Source: DATFWK01 sp035259345 (GTDB lineage: Bacteria; Actinomycetota; Thermoleophilia; Miltoncostaeales; Miltoncostaeaceae). Taken from it: a DNA stretch of 17,104 nt. Location of the stretch: assembly GCA_035259345.1 (NCBI GenBank), contig DATFWK010000197.1, positions 1 through 17,104 on the forward strand, in the 5' to 3' direction. How positions within the stretch are numbered: position 1 is the first letter of the stretch; every line of letters begins with the position of its first letter. Both the position numbers and the translations under genes were made by a program. Below, one piece after another: positions 1 to 6,028 of this stretch. The notes under the pieces are model-generated. The model was not told the DNA's origin. It was given only the letters and a program-made list of their open reading frames with translations, and ran no database searches.

Positions 1-1
1 C

Positions 2-499
2 CGCCGCTCGTTCGGCGACCTGCGCAACGAGCGCATCGTCGTCGTCTCCCCGGACGCCGGCCGCGCCAAGCTCGCGAGCCACTTCGGCGAGAAGCTCGGC
101 GCCGACCTGGCCGTCCTCACCAAGCAGCGGCCGGAGCACAGCGAGGTCGAGATGACCATGCTGATCGGCGACGTCGAGGGCAAGGTCGCGATCATGATCG
201 ACGACATGATCGACACGGCCGGGACGCTGGTGGAGGGCGCGCGCAAGATCCGCGAGCAGGGCGCCACGCGGGTGTTCGCCGCCGCGACGCACGGCCTGTT
301 CTCGCCGCCGGCCTTCGAGCGGATCGAGAGCTCCGACATCGAGGAGATCGTGGTCACCGACACCGTCCCGCTGCGCGACGGCGCCCCCCAGCGCATCCGC
401 GTGCTCTCGGTCGACCGCATCCTCGCCGACTGCATCCACAACGTCTTCAGCGACGAGTCGGTGAGCGAGATCTTCTCGGGCGAGAACCAGCTCTTCTAG
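2..499 (+). CDS. prs: Ribose-phosphate pyrophosphokinase, C-terminal half (5' end outside window)
   Basis: This enzyme makes PRPP from ribose 5-phosphate and ATP for nucleotide, His and Trp synthesis in the cytosol. The visible 165 residues are the second phosphoribosyltransferase-like domain. Near the left edge is VVVSPDAGRAKLA, close to the Prs signature that follows the catalytic loop. The PRPP-binding loop IDDMIDTAGTL is encoded at about 194-229, followed by the family's usual AATHGLFSPPA and VTDTVPL segments. The C-terminus (SVSEIFSGENQLF) is a normal Prs end, so only the 5' half is missing. The reading frame is open from base 2 and the true start lies upstream of the window. The gene converges on the minus-strand gene that ends at 531. 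Identification is secure from these motifs. Confidence 0.97.
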   Translation, partial: RRSFGDLRNERIVVVSPDAGRAKLASHFGEKLGADLAVLTKQRPEHSEVEMTMLIGDVEGKVAIMIDDMIDTAGTLVEGARKIREQGATRVFAAATHGLFSPPAFERIESSDIEEIVVTDTVPLRDGAPQRIRVLSVDRILADCIHNVFSDESVSEIFSGENQLF

Positions 500-520
500 C
501 CGGCAGCAGGCCGCCGCCGG
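500..520. terminator. Weak hairpin between convergent genes
   Basis: CCGGC (500-504) can pair with GCCGG (516-520) in the 31-bp gap between the stop of prs and the stop of the opposing gene. The stem is short and there is no T-run, so a role in termination is inferred only from its place. Confidence 0.3.
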
Positions 521-530
521 GGCTGTCCTC

Positions 531-983
531 CTACTCGAAGGCCAGGGCGCAGCCCTTCGGCCGGGCCGCGAGCTCCTCCACGTAGTCGTCGATCCGCCGG
601 CCGACGGTGGCGAAGTCGGACGCCGACGAGAGCGGGTCCGAGTGACGCACGGTCAGGTAGAGCAGCGCATGGATGGGGCGCAGGGCGGCCCGGGCGGCGG
701 GGGAGATCCCCGATGAGGGCACCCGTGACGCGCCGTCCGGCCGGCCCGGGGGCCGTCCGCGGCCGAGCGGCGCGACCGCGCGCTGGACGGCCAGGAGGAC
801 CTGGGCGAAGTCGTGGCTGTCCAGCCGGTTGTGCGCCTGGTCCAGGAGCCGCTCGAAGTCCCTGCGGACGTCGGCCGGCCCGTCGGCGGATGCCCGGGCA
901 CGGGCCGGACGGCTGAGGGGAAGGAGCCACCTCCGCCCGCCGTCGCGGAGCGGAGCGGTGATCCGATGCGCTGACGTTCCCAT
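531..983 (-). CDS. Hypothetical protein, 150 aa
   Basis: I do not recognise a family. The ATG at 983 is preferred because GAGGTGAG (complement of 991-998) sits 7 bases before it. An in-frame GTG at 995 would add four residues but overlaps that site. The N-terminal 35 residues are Arg/Ala-rich. A helical stretch follows (RRDFERLLDQAHNRLDSHDF, then QVLLAVQRAV), then a low-complexity Gly/Pro/Arg linker. The more normal-looking C-terminal half contains AALRPIHALLYLTVRHS and IDDYVEELAARPKG. No signal peptide or membrane segment is seen. The overlapping frame (496-1002, same strand) is Arg/Pro/Gly-rich shadow sequence, whereas this frame has balanced Phe, His, Tyr and Asp. It is divergent from the CRP-type regulator, which hints at shared control. 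Confidence 0.55.
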   Translation of the reverse strand: MGTSAHRITAPLRDGGRRWLLPLSRPARARASADGPADVRRDFERLLDQAHNRLDSHDFAQVLLAVQRAVAPLGRGRPPGRPDGASRVPSSGISPAARAALRPIHALLYLTVRHSDPLSSASDFATVGRRIDDYVEELAARPKGCALAFE

Positions 984-1002
984 TGCGTTGCTCACCTCGC
1001 AT

Positions 1003-1030
1003 CTAGGTGTCAGGTGCCCCTAGCACCGTA
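1003..1030 (-). promoter_or_regulatory. Candidate promoter/operator of the hypothetical gene
   Basis: Read on the minus strand, TGCTACGGT (complement of 1025-1033) looks like an extended -10 box, with no convincing -35. Just downstream, around the predicted transcript start, CTAGG (1003-1007) and CCTAG (1019-1023) form an inverted repeat, and GGTGC/GCACC forms a second, nested one. Together they could be a repressor site. Confidence 0.3.
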
Positions 1031-1116
1031 GCAGCACTGTCCGTCGCCCCTGCCGCGCGGGCCCATCCCAGCACATGGGAACCTCAGGTCGTCCGGTAAT
1101 CGGCGAGAGCCGATCG

Positions 1117-1148
1117 TCACTAACAGCAGCGTGACGGGCAGACCTCAC
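1117..1148. promoter_or_regulatory. Regularly spaced GTGA half-sites at the CRP-type gene start
   Basis: Three CRP-type half-sites alternate in orientation with 10-base spacers: TCAC (1117-1120), GTGA (1131-1134) and TCAC (1145-1148). The flanks match too, giving CGTCAC-N10-GTGACG and GCGTGA-N10-TCACGC. The middle half-site is the proposed start codon itself. Self-regulation is an inference, because the classical spacer is N6, not N10. Confidence 0.3.
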
Positions 1149-1922
1149 GCTCCCGCCCACGCCGGCAAGGTGCCGGAGGCGCCCGGCCATCGGCGGCAGG
1201 GTGAGCTTGACGCGGTGCTCGCCGGGCTCCCCTCGTACCGGCTCGCCCGCGCCACGCTGTGGGCGCCACCGATGCCCGCGTCGGTCTGGTTGCTCGTCGT
1301 GGCGCGTGGGCTCGTTGCCGTGCGCCACGGTCCCGCCGACGCTCGCCACGGCATCATCACCTTCCTCGGGGGCGAGGGCTCGATCCTGCTCCCGCCCGCC
1401 GAGGGCGAGATCGTCCGGGCGTTGACGGACGCGCGCCTTGTGGCGATCGGTCCCGAGCACCGCCAGCGGCTGCTGACGGCCCCGGACGTCGCCCGGTGGA
1501 TCGCCACCGGCCTCGAGGACACGGTCCGCAGGACCCAGGAGCTCCAGCGCAACCTGGCGATCATCCGCCACGCTGACCGGGCGCTGGACCGGATCCTCGA
1601 GCTCGCCGCCGAGTACGGGCGCCCCGAGGGCGACTCGGCGATCCGCATCCACTTCCCGCTCACCCATGACCTGCTCGCGGACATGATCTGCTCGAGCAGG
1701 GAGACGGTGACCCGGGCTCTCGACGAGTTGCAGCGCCAGGGCGCGATCGCGCGCAGGGGCCGCTCGTACCTCGTCCTGAGCCGGCCGACTGCCACCGGGT
1801 CCCGCCCGCATCACGGCCCGCCTCCCCCGTGCCCGGCGGGCCGTGATGCCGGTCACAACACCCTGGGCCGGAATGGGCCTACGGTCGGTTCCTCGGGAAC
1901 GGCCAGGAACGGGAGGGGATGA
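1131..1922 (+). CDS. CRP/FNR-family transcriptional regulator with C-terminal extension
   Basis: This is a cytosolic DNA-binding regulator. Residues about 25-125 have the spacing of a cNMP-binding beta-roll, but I see no phosphate-binding cassette, so cAMP binding is doubtful. A dimer helix lies at about 125-160 and the winged HTH at about 165-215. The recognition helix CSSRETVTRAL has Arg190, Glu191 and Arg195 in the places of E. coli CRP Arg180, Glu181 and Arg185, which read GTGA. A GTGA-N6-TCAC site lies just downstream. The usual family end would be near SYLVLSRP (about 219). The remaining 44 residues are Pro/Gly-rich and read through a hairpin before stopping inside the next start (ATGA overlap). 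GTG 1131 is the first start in the open frame and has no clear ribosome site, so the N-terminus is uncertain. Confidence 0.85.
   Translation: MTGRPHAPAHAGKVPEAPGHRRQGELDAVLAGLPSYRLARATLWAPPMPASVWLLVVARGLVAVRHGPADARHGIITFLGGEGSILLPPAEGEIVRALTDARLVAIGPEHRQRLLTAPDVARWIATGLEDTVRRTQELQRNLAIIRHADRALDRILELAAEYGRPEGDSAIRIHFPLTHDLLADMICSSRETVTRALDELQRQGAIARRGRSYLVLSRPTATGSRPHHGPPPPCPAGRDAGHNTLGRNGPTVGSSGTARNGRG
1808..1849. repeat. Perfect 15-bp inverted repeat (hairpin)
   Basis: GCATCACGGCCCGCC (1808-1822) is exactly reversed at 1835-1849 with a 12-base loop. It lies in the part of the regulator gene that codes for the unusual C-terminal tail. It has no T-run. It could be a terminator or attenuator between regulator and cytochrome, or part of an operator. 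Its right arm overlaps the CRP-like site. Confidence 0.7.
1842..1857. promoter_or_regulatory. CRP-type operator GTGA-N6-TCAC
   Basis: CGTGATGCCGGTCACA matches the classical CRP consensus TGTGA-N6-TCACA at 9 of 10 fixed positions. It is centred about 70 bp before the cytochrome start and sits inside the 3' part of the gene for a regulator whose recognition helix has the CRP contact residues. This suggests that the regulator controls the cytochrome gene directly, which is inference. Confidence 0.5.
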
Positions 1923-3268
1923 TGCCGAGTCGCAGTCGCGTGCTCTCGTGGGCGCCGAGGGCGCTCGTGGGCGCGGCCCTCGTCTTCGTCGGAGGGCTGA
2001 TGTTCGGCGCGTTCGGCGCCCTCTCGGGCGGAGAGCCGCAGCAGGACGCGGTCAACCGCCAGAACGCGAGCCGGCTCTTCCAGGAGGGCCGGCAGACCTT
2101 CCGCTTCGACACGTTCGGCGACGAGGCCTTCTGGACCGGCAGCCTCGAGCTCAACCAGGCGATTGCCGGGGCCGCCAACGGCGGCGTGGGGCCGGGGGTG
2201 AGCCCGAAGACCGCGCTGGCGCTCGGGCTCAAGGTCGACGTCGACGCCCTGCCGGACAACCTCCAGCGTGCCCTTGCCCAGGGCAAGGTGAACCTGGACG
2301 ACCCGGCCACCACCATCAAGCTCATCAAGATGAACGCCGTCGTCGGCGTGCAGGGATCGTCCTCCGGCCCAGGGAAGCTGGGGTCCGTCGGCATCACGTG
2401 CGCGCTCTGCCACTCCCAGGTGGACAACTCGTTCGCCGCGGGCATCGGCCACCGCCTCGACGGATGGCCCAACCGCGATCTGAACGTCGGCGGGATCATC
2501 GGCGCGGCTCCCAACCTCCAGCCGGTCGCCGACCTGCTCGGGGTCGACGTGGCCACGGTCAAGGCGGTGCTCGCGAGCTGGGGCCCCGGGAAGTTCGACG
2601 CCGAGCTCTTCCTCGACGGCAAGGCCTTCCAGCCGGACGGCCGCTCGGCGGCGACGGTCATCCCCGCCGCCTTCGGGCTCGCGGGCGTGAACCTGCACAC
2701 CTACACGGGCTGGGGCTCGGTCCCGTACTGGAACGCCTTCGTGGCCAACCTCGAGATGCACGGCCAGGGCAACTTCTTCGACCCACGCCTGGACGACGCC
2801 GCCAAGTTCCCGATCGCGGCCAAGAACGGCTTCGGCCACACGCACAACACACCGGATCTCATCTCGCCGAAGCTCCCGGCGCTGCACGCCTACCAGCTCG
2901 ACCTCCCGGCCCCGAAGCCGCCTCCCGGGAGCTTCGACCCGAAGGCGGCCGAGCGGGGCAAGATGCTCTTCGAGGGGAAGGCGGCCTGCGCCGGCTGCCA
3001 CGTGCCGCCGACCTTCAGCGAGCCGGGACAGAACCTGCACACGCCCAGCGAGATCTGCACCGACCCCTTCCAGGCGAATCGCTCTCCGACCGACATGTAC
3101 CGGACGACCCCGCTCGCCGGCCTGTTCACCCGCGAGAAGGGCGGCTTCTACCACGACGGCCGGTTCGCGAGCCTCGGTCAGGTGGTCGACCACTACGACT
3201 CATGCATGAGCCTCGGGCTGAGCCCGCAGGAGAAGAGCGACCTCGTCGAGTACCTGAAGTCCCTCTAG
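1919..3268 (+). CDS. Membrane-anchored di-haem cytochrome c, CCP/MauG-like
   Basis: This is probably an extracytoplasmic haem protein. Residues about 14-34 form one N-terminal hydrophobic segment after a basic start, without a clear cleavage site, so it is likely an anchor. Two c-type haem motifs are present, CALCH (161-165) and CAGCH (357-361). The C-terminal domain has RTTPLAGLFTREKGGFYHDG (395-414) and VVDHY, a pattern typical of the cytochrome c peroxidase/MauG superfamily, where the second domain binds a c-haem. Met393 and Met430 are possible axial ligands, and Cys380 and Cys429 could pair. Peroxidase activity cannot be inferred from this. GGGAGGGG (1911-1918) abuts ATG 1919 and is better placed for the adjacent ATG 1922. 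The start overlaps the stop of the CRP-type regulator. Confidence 0.9.
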   Translation: MMPSRSRVLSWAPRALVGAALVFVGGLMFGAFGALSGGEPQQDAVNRQNASRLFQEGRQTFRFDTFGDEAFWTGSLELNQAIAGAANGGVGPGVSPKTALALGLKVDVDALPDNLQRALAQGKVNLDDPATTIKLIKMNAVVGVQGSSSGPGKLGSVGITCALCHSQVDNSFAAGIGHRLDGWPNRDLNVGGIIGAAPNLQPVADLLGVDVATVKAVLASWGPGKFDAELFLDGKAFQPDGRSAATVIPAAFGLAGVNLHTYTGWGSVPYWNAFVANLEMHGQGNFFDPRLDDAAKFPIAAKNGFGHTHNTPDLISPKLPALHAYQLDLPAPKPPPGSFDPKAAERGKMLFEGKAACAGCHVPPTFSEPGQNLHTPSEICTDPFQANRSPTDMYRTTPLAGLFTREKGGFYHDGRFASLGQVVDHYDSCMSLGLSPQEKSDLVEYLKSL

Positions 3269-3273
3269 GCGCG

Positions 3274-3296
3274 CGAGCGCCGGCCCGCCGGGCTCG
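3274..3296. terminator. Hairpin between convergent genes
   Basis: CGAGC (3274-3278) pairs with GCTCG (3292-3296). Inside, CCGGC pairs with GCCGG across a 2-base loop, with one bulged G. It fills the 28-bp gap between the cytochrome stop and the opposing SRPBCC gene, so it could serve both strands. No T-run. Confidence 0.5.
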
Positions 3297-3761
3297 TCAG
3301 GAGCCCGGCGGCGCCTCGAGGAGCGCCTTGAGCCGCGCGAGGTCCTTCCGGTTCGCGCGGCGCATCGCGGGCGCCATCATCGGGCCCGCGGCCTTCGAGA
3401 CGCCGGCGGGCTCGCCGCGGTTTCGGAGCGTCATCCGGGTGCCGCCACCCGGCTCGTCCTCCCACGTGTAGGTCGTCTCCATCGGGAAGGGACCTTCCGC
3501 GGTCCGCATGACGAGCCGCTCGCCGGGCACGAGCTCGGTGACCTCGTACGTGTACTCGAGCCGGCGTCCCATGAACCGGGCGACGAAGGCGACGTGCGAC
3601 CCCACCGCCAGGGGCGGCGGCGTCAGCCACTCGACGCGTTCGATGTTCTCGTACCAGGCGGTGGCGTTGTCCGGGTCGGCGGCGTACCCGGCGACCGCCT
3701 CGCGGGGCCTCGCCACCACCACCTCGCTCTCGACGTCGACCGCCACCGCGCCACCGTACAC
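3297..3761 (-). CDS. SRPBCC (START-like/polyketide-cyclase fold) protein
   Basis: The 154-residue length and pattern fit the SRPBCC superfamily of small hydrophobic-cavity proteins. The opening strand VDVESEVVVARPREAVAGYA leads into a helix with DPDNATAWYENIERVEWL. Then come strands with GSHVAFVARFMGRRLEYTYEV, VPGERLVMRTAEGPFPM and TTYTWEDEPGGGTRMTL, and a long C-terminal helix with NRKDLARLKALLEA. The ligand or activity cannot be told from sequence. The start is GTG 3761; an in-frame GTG at 3746 would remove five residues and neither has a strong ribosome site. It converges on the cytochrome gene and is divergent from the secreted-protein gene across 98 bp. Confidence 0.85.
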   Translation of the reverse strand: MYGGAVAVDVESEVVVARPREAVAGYAADPDNATAWYENIERVEWLTPPPLAVGSHVAFVARFMGRRLEYTYEVTELVPGERLVMRTAEGPFPMETTYTWEDEPGGGTRMTLRNRGEPAGVSKAAGPMMAPAMRRANRKDLARLKALLEAPPGS

Positions 3762-3859
3762 CGCGAGCCCTTACGGGACTCCGAGACCGCTCTCAGCCAT
3801 CTCTGATCGGCGCTTGGTCCACTCTGGATCGCACCTACGACCGAGCGAGGACGGACCGG

Positions 3860-4423
3860 ATGAGCGACGACAGGGATCAGACGCGCCTTCGGCGCAGGAT
3901 CGGGGCCGCGGGACTGGCCGCCGGCCTGGCGCTGGGGGGCTACGGCATCGCGAGCGCCACCAGCGGAGGCTCGACGCCCGCCACCACGACGACCCCGGCG
4001 GCGACGACGCCCTCGTACGGCGTCGGCACCCCGCCCGCGGCGGGACGCCCGTTCCTGGGCTTCCGGCGCTTCCGGGGGCAGCCGCCCGAGCTGGCCGCGG
4101 CGGCCAAGGCCCTCGACATGAGCCCCTCGGCGCTGGTGACCCAGCTGCGCTCCGGCAAGAGCATCGCCGACGTGGCGAAGGACAAGGGCGTCGACACCCA
4201 GACGGTGATCGACGCGATCGTCGCCGACGTCAAGGCCCGCCTGGCCGACCGGGTGAAGGCCGGCGACATCACGCAGGCCCAGGCCGACGACTTCGCGGCC
4301 GACCTGACCACGCACGTCACCGCCATGGTCAACGGGACGGCGCCGGCCGGCGGCCCGGGGCCGCTCTGGCACGGCGGGCCGGGGCCGGGCGGCCCCCTGG
4401 GGCCCGGCCCGTTCGGGCCGTAG
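3860..4423 (+). CDS. Secreted or anchored helical protein with Gly/Pro-rich tail
   Basis: Function unknown. It has an Arg-rich start and a hydrophobic segment at about 14-33 (signal or anchor), then a Thr/Pro-rich linker (about 36-62). The helical domain (about 74-159) contains LDMSPSALVTQLRSGKSIAD and VAKDKGVDTQTVIDAIVADV, then a helix with ITQAQADDFAADL. I have seen similar sequence in many actinobacterial exported proteins of unknown role. The tail from about 161 is almost only Gly, Pro, Leu and Phe, ending in GPGPFGP. GAGGA (3847-3851) is well placed for ATG 3860. A strong hairpin follows the stop, so it is probably transcribed alone. Confidence 0.8.
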   Translation: MSDDRDQTRLRRRIGAAGLAAGLALGGYGIASATSGGSTPATTTTPAATTPSYGVGTPPAAGRPFLGFRRFRGQPPELAAAAKALDMSPSALVTQLRSGKSIADVAKDKGVDTQTVIDAIVADVKARLADRVKAGDITQAQADDFAADLTTHVTAMVNGTAPAGGPGPLWHGGPGPGGPLGPGPFGP

Positions 4424-4431
4424 CCGGCGCG

Positions 4432-4466
4432 CGGGCCCGGCGCTGTCCCTCGTGGCGCCGGGCCCG
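4432..4466 (+). terminator. 12-bp perfect hairpin after the secreted-protein gene
   Basis: CGGGCCCGGCGC (4432-4443) is exactly reversed at 4455-4466 with an 11-base loop, beginning 8 bases after the stop codon. Only scattered T bases follow (TCCCTCTCGT), so it is a GC-only terminator candidate. Confidence 0.65.
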
Positions 4467-4508
4467 TCCCTCTCGTAACGCAGCGGTCCCCGCGGTGTCC
4501 GTAGATGC

Positions 4509-4943
4509 GTGGCGACGCTTCACGGCCTTCTCGCTCCCAGGGTCCACGGACGGGCGGCCTTGGCGGTCGCGATCCTCAGGATCGGGGCCGGGGTCGTCTT
4601 CGTCGCCTTCTCGCTCGGCAAGTTCACCCGTCACGGCGCGGAGGCCGGGGCCTTCGAGCGCTACGGGATCCCGCTCGCCGACGTGGCGACCTATCTCGTC
4701 GGCGCGACGGAGCTGGTGTGCGGGCTGCTCCTGGTCGCGGGCCTCGCGACGCGGCCCGCGGCCCTCGCGCTCGCGCTCGACATGGCGGTCGCGATCGCCA
4801 CGGCCGGCAGGATCGACGGCGGCCCGGTCCATCTGGGGCTGGCGCCCGTGCTGCTCGGCGTGATGCTGCTGCTCCTCTGGGCCGGGGCCGGGCGGCCCTC
4901 GCTGGACGCGCGGCTCGACGCGAGCGCCCCCGTCACCGCGTAG
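4509..4943 (+). CDS. DoxX-family integral membrane protein
   Basis: The small membrane protein has four predicted helices at about 17-37, 57-78, 84-101 and 108-127. The first ends in LRIGAGVVFVAFSLGKFTRH, and the second is preceded by FERYGIPLADVATYLVGATE, which is the DoxX signature arrangement. At 144 residues it is a normal single-domain length. DoxX proteins have been linked to thiosulfate or quinone redox and to oxidative-stress complexes, but the role here is not shown. GTG 4509 gives a short N-terminal lead before helix 1; no strong ribosome site is visible. An ATG at 4505 belongs to a different frame. It converges on the IclR-type gene with a 30-bp gap. Confidence 0.88.
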   Translation: MATLHGLLAPRVHGRAALAVAILRIGAGVVFVAFSLGKFTRHGAEAGAFERYGIPLADVATYLVGATELVCGLLLVAGLATRPAALALALDMAVAIATAGRIDGGPVHLGLAPVLLGVMLLLLWAGAGRPSLDARLDASAPVTA

Positions 4944-4973
4944 GAGCGCGGCCCCCGCCGCCCACTGGACGGC

Positions 4974-5861
4974 TCACCAGTTGCCCGGTCGCGCGCGCGC
5001 CCTGGCGCCGTTGCGCCCGGCCCTCGGGCCGCCCGCGAGCGTCTGCGACGCACGTGCTCCGATCTCGCAGCAGAGCTGGATGAACCGCGCCTGCTCCCCG
5101 CGCCAGCGGTCGGCGGGTGCCGAGAGCCCGATCGCGGCGACGGCGCTCCCCGTGGCGTCGACGACCGGCACGGCGACGCAGCAGCAGCCTTCGGCGAGCT
5201 CCTCCAGGTCCTTCGCGACGCCGAGCTCCTCGACCGCGCGGAGCTGCCGCTTGATGTGCCGGCGTTCAACGAGCGTCCGGCGCGTGAACGGCCGCAGGCG
5301 CCGCTCGTGGAGGTAGGCGTCGACGGTCGCCTCGGGCGCGGCGGCCAGGAGCACCTTGCCGAGGGCGGTGGTGTGCGCGACCGGCGAGAAGCCGACGCCG
5401 AGGTCGCCGAAGTGCAGCGTCTCGGAGCCCTCCACCACCTCGGCGACCACGATCTCCCCTGAGCGGACGACCGCCATGTAGACGTCCTCCGCCGCGCGGT
5501 CCGCGAGCTCGGTGAGCAGCGGGCGCAGCGGCGGGATCAGGTCGAACTGGCGGTGGAACCCCCGGTAGAGCGCGGGGAGCTTGGTCCCGAGCCCGTAGCG
5601 GCCCTGGCCGAGGCGCACCACGTAGCCGGCGTGCTCGAGCGTGTGGAGCACGTGGTAGCTCGTGCCAAGGCTGATGCCGAGGCGCTGCGCCACGGCCTTC
5701 GCCGGCAGCGGCTGCGGCGAGGCGGCGATCGTCTCGAGCACCTGGAGCGCCCGGCCGACCGAGGTCAGCAGGTCCTTCGGCGCCGAGCCCTGACCGTTGT
5801 GGATCGCATCGCGGAGCGCGCCGCCTCCGATCCCTCCCGATCTCGCGTCCCGATCCGTCAT
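4974..5861 (-). CDS. IclR-family transcriptional regulator
   Basis: From ATG 5861 the protein has 295 residues. The winged HTH (about 33-95) includes VGRALQVLETIAAS, AKAVAQRLGISLGTSYHVLH and LEHAGYVVRLGQGRYGLG. The effector domain (about 110-275) has the hallmark HTTALGKVLLAAAPE and the CCCVAVPVVDATGSAVAAIGLSAP end seen in IclR proteins. The ligand is unknown. An in-frame ATG at 5924 would add 21 residues coded by the AT-richer promoter-like region, so 5861 is preferred although its ribosome site is only a G-run. The C-terminus has an Arg/Gly tail. It is divergent from the amidohydrolase-DUF59-alcohol dehydrogenase operon, the usual layout for an IclR protein that controls its neighbour. Confidence 0.92.
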   Translation of the reverse strand: MTDRDARSGGIGGGALRDAIHNGQGSAPKDLLTSVGRALQVLETIAASPQPLPAKAVAQRLGISLGTSYHVLHTLEHAGYVVRLGQGRYGLGTKLPALYRGFHRQFDLIPPLRPLLTELADRAAEDVYMAVVRSGEIVVAEVVEGSETLHFGDLGVGFSPVAHTTALGKVLLAAAPEATVDAYLHERRLRPFTRRTLVERRHIKRQLRAVEELGVAKDLEELAEGCCCVAVPVVDATGSAVAAIGLSAPADRWRGEQARFIQLCCEIGARASQTLAGGPRAGRNGARARARPGNW

Positions 5862-5928
5862 GCCGGCCCCCCAACCCCCGTCGGCTTGACTCAAACCGCA
5901 CAATAACTCCGCATACCCGGCCATGAGA

Positions 5929-5945
5929 AGTCTTTTTCAAATACT
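5929..5945. promoter_or_regulatory. Imperfect palindrome in the divergent promoter region
   Basis: AGTCTTTTTCAAATACT reads as AGTnTTTnnnAAAnACT, a two-fold symmetric site in the AT-richest patch of the window. It lies between the IclR-type gene and the amidohydrolase gene, as expected of an operator for the regulator. A TTGACT (5886-5891) nearby could be part of a promoter, but I find no good -10 partner. Confidence 0.4.
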
Positions 5946-6028
5946 GGAGGATTGCGAGGGGGTCGCCCTGTCCGGGGCCTCGCCGGCGCGGGAGGCTGGC
6001 GCCCGACTCACCCGATCGGGAGGTAGGC

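Noticed and set aside
496..1002. Alternative minus-strand frame overlapping the hypothetical gene
   Set aside because: Its product is almost entirely Arg, Pro, Gly and Ala and it overlaps the end of prs. The 531-983 frame has a more protein-like composition and the better ribosome site.
1066..1080. Short inverted repeat TCCCA-N5-TGGGA upstream of the CRP-type gene
   Set aside because: Only five pairs, which is common by chance, and not placed at a recognisable promoter.
1853..3193. 446-codon open frame on the minus strand
   Set aside because: It is antisense to the cytochrome, whose haem motifs and conserved segments are clear. The frame's product is Arg/Glu/Val-rich shadow sequence.
4320..4423. 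Gly/Pro-rich tail considered as a frameshift artefact
   Set aside because: The frame continues without a break from the helical domain to a stop directly followed by a strong hairpin. Similar Gly/Pro tails are common in exported actinobacterial proteins.
5862..5924. Upstream ATG 5924 as the IclR start
   Set aside because: The extra 21 residues are coded by the promoter-like AT-rich stretch and contribute nothing to the HTH domain. ATG 5861 is kept, with modest certainty.
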